Of a stretch of 7,811 nucleotides of DNA, positions 4,898 to 7,811 are shown piece after piece. The first letter of the stretch is position 1. Every line of letters begins with the position of its first letter. Position numbers and translations under genes: made by a program. The notes under the pieces are model-generated. The model was not told the origin of the DNA. It searched no databases and worked only from the letters and a program-made list of their open reading frames with translations. The DNA is from an uncultured Lachnospiraceae bacterium (GTDB taxonomy: Bacteria; Bacillota_A; Clostridia; Lachnospirales; Lachnospiraceae): NCBI GenBank assembly GCA_902766415.1, contig CACXDR010000069.1, positions 1 through 7,811 on the forward strand, given 5' to 3'.

Positions 4898-7046
4898 CTT
4901 CATTCTCCATCACGTCAAACCGGAACTCCTTCGGCGGTTCCTCCTTAAGGAGCCACCGCACGAAGTAGTCCATCTTCCGCCGCACAAAATAAAGGTCGGC
5001 CGGCACGTTGTGGTTCACACGCGGCAGGACCATGAGGTCATAGTCCCGGTTGTTCCGCGTAAACTGGTCGCAGAGCCGCATGGTCTGCCAGATCGTCACG
5101 TTGTCATCCATGCATCCGCAGGCAAGGAGGAGCTTCCCGCGGAGCTGCCCCGCGAGCCGCGTGATGTCGCCGTCCCGGTAGACCTCCGGGTCGTACGGTC
5201 CGTAGTAGCGCTCCGTCCAGCTGTTTTCATAGACGCGCTGGTCATAATTCCCGGACGATGCCACCCCTGTGCTGTAGAGGTCCCCGTACTTGAGGAGCGC
5301 GGAGACTGTCGCGTAGCCGCCTCCGGAATTGCCCCAGATCCCCACGCGGGAAATGTCGAGGAAGGGGTAGCGTTCCGCCAGCGCGCGGATCGCGGCCGGG
5401 TGGTCGTCGAGCCCTGCGCAGATGTGGATCCTCTTCCAGCTGAAATCATGGAAGGCCTTCCCGCGGCCCGGCGTGCCGCGTCCGTCGATGATCACCCCGG
5501 CGAAGCCGAGCTGCGCGAACGACTCGAGGCCGCCCAGGATCTCCCGCCCCATCGCGTTGTCATAGGTAAACTCGCGCGGGACATTGTAAAGCTGCGCGCC
5601 CCCGTAGACGTAGTCGATCACGGGGTACTTTTTCCCGGGGTCAAAGTCCGCCGGCCGCACCAGGATGCCGCAGAGCTCCGTCCCGTCCTCCGCCGGCACG
5701 GTAAAGCGCTCGGGGATGATGTAGCCGCGTTCCATGAGCTCGCTGACGTCTGCCTCGCAGATGATGCGGCGGAAGCCGCCGTCCAGGCTGCGGAGCACGG
5801 AGACCGGCGCCTTGTCGATCCGGGACCAGGTGTCCGTGAAGTACCGGTCCCCGAGGACCACGCTGTGCGTCCCGTCCTCCGGCGTCAGGCGCGTGAGCTC
5901 CCGTCCTTCAAAATCCGTCACGAACAGGCAGTAATACAGGGGATCCGAGCAGCCCGGGACGTTGTTCGCCATAAAATAGATCTTTTTCGCGTCCTCGTCC
6001 ACGCGGAGGATCTTCTGCACGATCAGGGACGCCGCGTCCCCGTTGAAAAGATCGCCCTCACAGTTCCCCTCCGTGTCGTAGCGGTAGAGGTGCGCGTAGC
6101 CGCTCCGCTCGCTCTGCCAGAAGGCATAGCGCCGGTCGGAGGTCACGAAATTGGAGAACTGGTAGCTCCCGTAGCCGTCGAGAAGACCGAACGCACCGAG
6201 GTTCATGAAGCGGTCCGACGTCTCGCTGACCCGGAGCGTGGTCTCTGCCGTCGCCGCCTCCGTGAAGAAGAGCTTTGCCCCGCAGAAGTCCCGCGGCTGC
6301 CAGGTGAACCAGAAGCCGGAGGAGTCCGGGAGCCAGCGCGCGAAGGCCTTCTCCTCCGACATGAATACGGGGATCGTATAGGCCGGCGCGTGAAGCTTCG
6401 CAAGTGTCCCGGAAACGACGTCGCCAAGGTAAAGCGTTACCTCCCGCATCTCATCGTCCGCGTCGGACGCGAACGGGCAGGCGTAGGTATGGACGCGGGG
6501 CCGGAGGTCCTCCTCCGGAAGGCCGCAGGACTCGATCACCGGCAGCGTCTTCACCCTCCGGAGGTCCGCGCGGTACGTCACGAAATACTTCCCGTCAGGG
6601 CTGAACAGCGCCTGCGGTGGTACCAGCTTCCCTATTTTTCTCAGCGTGACCTGGCTGTAAATATCGAGCCAGTCCCCGTAGGTGACCTTCTCCTCCCCGT
6701 CCTTTGTCAGTCGGAGCTCCGTCCCGTCCGCCCTTCTCAGCCACAGGTCGAAGCCCTTCCGGAGAAGCGCGCTCCGCCCGTCGGGAGAAACTGTCACGCC
6801 GGGTTCATCGTCCCATGTCTGCTCAGTGACTGCCGGATCCGGAAAGACCTCCTTCTCCGCGCCGGTCTCCGGGTCCAGGCAGACCGGCCGCCGCACCACA
6901 GCGCCGTCGATGCGGAGCTCCCTGTGCCAGAAAAGACGGCCGTCCTTCCATGTGAAGTCCGGCCGCCCGTTCAGCACAGCGTTCCGCGTATGCTGCACGA
7001 GCAGGCGCCCGGCGGCTTCATAGCGTTCCGTTATGCTTTTCATCAT
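4890..7046 (-). CDS. S9 family serine peptidase (prolyl oligopeptidase / DPP-IV type)
   Basis: A 718-residue cytosolic serine peptidase; no signal peptide is seen. Residues ~30-440 form the beta-propeller that filters substrates by size, with blade-like repeats such as VSPDGRSALL and FSPDGKYFVTY. Residues ~450-705 form the alpha/beta-hydrolase domain. The triad is visible: S574 in GIWGNSGGGY, aspartate in GCMDDNV (D647/D648) and H679 in RVNHNV. The oxyanion tyrosine is probably Y481 in VYGGAQL. The nucleophile elbow is GNSGGG rather than the common GWSYGG. The region matching the DPP-IV Glu-Glu motif (DWVYEEE in DPP-IV) reads DWLDIYSQ. A strict dipeptidyl-peptidase specificity is therefore doubtful and an oligopeptidase or acyl-peptide role is open. 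The ATG at 7046 follows AAGGAG by eight bases; a second ATG adjoins it. It lies 39 bp after the AbgT-type gene and overlaps the amidohydrolase. Confidence 0.9.
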   Translation of the reverse strand: MMKSITERYEAAGRLLVQHTRNAVLNGRPDFTWKDGRLFWHRELRIDGAVVRRPVCLDPETGAEKEVFPDPAVTEQTWDDEPGVTVSPDGRSALLRKGFDLWLRRADGTELRLTKDGEEKVTYGDWLDIYSQVTLRKIGKLVPPQALFSPDGKYFVTYRADLRRVKTLPVIESCGLPEEDLRPRVHTYACPFASDADDEMREVTLYLGDVVSGTLAKLHAPAYTIPVFMSEEKAFARWLPDSSGFWFTWQPRDFCGAKLFFTEAATAETTLRVSETSDRFMNLGAFGLLDGYGSYQFSNFVTSDRRYAFWQSERSGYAHLYRYDTEGNCEGDLFNGDAASLIVQKILRVDEDAKKIYFMANNVPGCSDPLYYCLFVTDFEGRELTRLTPEDGTHSVVLGDRYFTDTWSRIDKAPVSVLRSLDGGFRRIICEADVSELMERGYIIPERFTVPAEDGTELCGILVRPADFDPGKKYPVIDYVYGGAQLYNVPREFTYDNAMGREILGGLESFAQLGFAGVIIDGRGTPGRGKAFHDFSWKRIHICAGLDDHPAAIRALAERYPFLDISRVGIWGNSGGGYATVSALLKYGDLYSTGVASSGNYDQRVYENSWTERYYGPYDPEVYRDGDITRLAGQLRGKLLLACGCMDDNVTIWQTMRLCDQFTRNNRDYDLMVLPRVNHNVPADLYFVRRKMDYFVRWLLKEEPPKEFRFDVMENEDG

Positions 7047-7085
7047 TCTGTATTCTCCTTAAAATCGTAAATGTTCCGCATTCCC

Positions 7086-7811
7086 TTACATAAAGACCGG
7101 CGCGCCGGGTCCCACCGGAAGCCTTAAGACGACCCAGACGATCAGGAGGACGATCCAGGATACCAGGAACGCCAGCGCGTACGGGAGCATCATCGAGATC
7201 AGGGAACCCATGCCGAATTTGTCGTCGTACTTCTTCGCCATGCCGATCGCGATCGGGATGTACGGATAGATCGGGGTGATCGCGTTCGTGCAGCTGTCGC
7301 CGATACGGTAAATGACCTGGGCAAATGCCGGGCTGTACCCGAACATCGCCATCATCGGGACCAGAATCGGGGCAAAGATAAACCACTTCGCGCTTCCGCT
7401 CGTCATGAACAGGTTGACGACGCAGCAGAGAAGGATGAAGAAGATCATCATCGGGATGCCGGTCAGGCCGACGGACTTAAGAAGGTCCGCGCTCTTCACC
7501 GCGATGATCATCGCAAGCCCTGTGTACGAGAACATGCTGATGAACTGCGCGATGACGAAGACCATGACGATATAGCCGGTCAGGGAGGTCAGGCTCTCCG
7601 CCATGAACTGCGGGACCTGGTTCGCGTTCTTCAGGGTCCCGGCCTTCACGCCGTAGACCACGCCGACAAGGATGAAGTAGACGATCAGGACCGGGACCAG
7701 TCCGGAGATCAGCGGCCCGTTCATGACAGTGCCGTCCTCGCCGCGGAGGATCCCGTTCGAGGGGACCGTGAGCACCGCGAAGAGGGCGATGTAGAGGATC
7801 GTGAAGATCCC
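7086..7811 (-). CDS. AbgT-family transporter (C-terminal 241 residues, cut by window edge)
   Basis: An integral membrane transporter of the AbgT family, named for E. coli AbgT, which imports p-aminobenzoyl-glutamate. Some members export sulfonamides or carry short peptides. The reading frame is open to the right edge, beginning GIFTILYIALFAVLTVPSNG, so the in-frame GTG at 7775 is not the true start. Family marks are clear: the re-entrant segment SGSAKWFIFAPILVPM (residues ~138-153 of the fragment), YSPAFAQVIYRIGDSCTN with ITPIYPYIPI after it, and several hydrophobic spans ending in a long C-terminal helix. Full-length members are about 500 residues, so roughly half is missing. It is the first visible gene of the leftward operon, and the S9 peptidase follows at 39 bp with no terminator. 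Uptake of a substrate later hydrolysed by the two downstream enzymes is the natural reading; substrate and direction are inferred. Confidence 0.9.
   Translation of the reverse strand, partial: GIFTILYIALFAVLTVPSNGILRGEDGTVMNGPLISGLVPVLIVYFILVGVVYGVKAGTLKNANQVPQFMAESLTSLTGYIVMVFVIAQFISMFSYTGLAMIIAVKSADLLKSVGLTGIPMMIFFILLCCVVNLFMTSGSAKWFIFAPILVPMMAMFGYSPAFAQVIYRIGDSCTNAITPIYPYIPIAIGMAKKYDDKFGMGSLISMMLPYALAFLVSWIVLLIVWVVLRLPVGPGAPVFM

Noticed and set aside
3887..4948. 353-codon plus-strand open frame opposite the amidohydrolase
   Set aside because: It is antisense to a gene whose metal ligands are all present, and its translation is Arg/His-rich without family features.
5010..7070. 686-codon plus-strand open frame opposite the S9 peptidase
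   Set aside because: It is the antisense of a gene with a complete catalytic triad. It is rich in Arg, Val, Pro and Ala, has no recognisable motif, and comes from GC-rich codon bias that removes stops.
7086..7775. GTG at 7775 as the start of the AbgT-type gene
   Set aside because: The frame continues to the window edge with family-like hydrophobic sequence, and no ribosome site precedes the GTG.

Overview
The window looks like chromosomal DNA from a GC-rich member of the Clostridia, probably of the Lachnospiraceae/Eubacteriales type. The main evidence is a SCIFF ranthipeptide precursor next to its radical-SAM maturase, a pair found almost throughout Clostridia. Strong AGGAGG-type ribosome sites and a textbook sigma-A promoter agree with this. 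The species cannot be told from the sequence alone.

Layout. Positions 1-1223 are read leftward: an lspA-like signal peptidase II gene, then the 48-residue SCIFF precursor (scfA) behind its own near-consensus promoter, then the start of the maturase gene (scfB), which begins at TTG and runs off the left edge. A hairpin lies between scfA and scfB. From 1343 to 3526 genes are read rightward: a small single-span membrane protein, a block of about 130 bp of imperfect tandem repeats rich in GACC...GGTC dyads, then a PLP-dependent aminotransferase translationally coupled (ATGA overlap) to a RidA-family enamine/imine deaminase. From 3632 to 7811 genes are read leftward again: an AbgT-family transporter (N-terminal part beyond the right edge), an S9 prolyl-oligopeptidase-type serine peptidase and a metal-dependent amidohydrolase, tightly packed as one operon. 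The convergent junction between ridA and the amidohydrolase (3527-3631) holds two near-identical perfect palindromes in opposite orientation, resembling a REP/BIME element.

How the genes may work together. The right-hand operon reads as an uptake-and-cleavage module: AbgT imports a small peptide or amide conjugate, and the two hydrolases of unrelated fold cleave it in the cytoplasm. The aminotransferase-RidA pair handles amino acids and the reactive enamine/imine by-products of PLP chemistry. The left-hand genes form the conserved SCIFF system, whose biological role is still poorly understood. No phage, plasmid, CRISPR or RNA gene was seen. The least explained structures are the dyad-rich tandem repeat at 1743-1875 and the inverted palindrome pair at 3532-3627.
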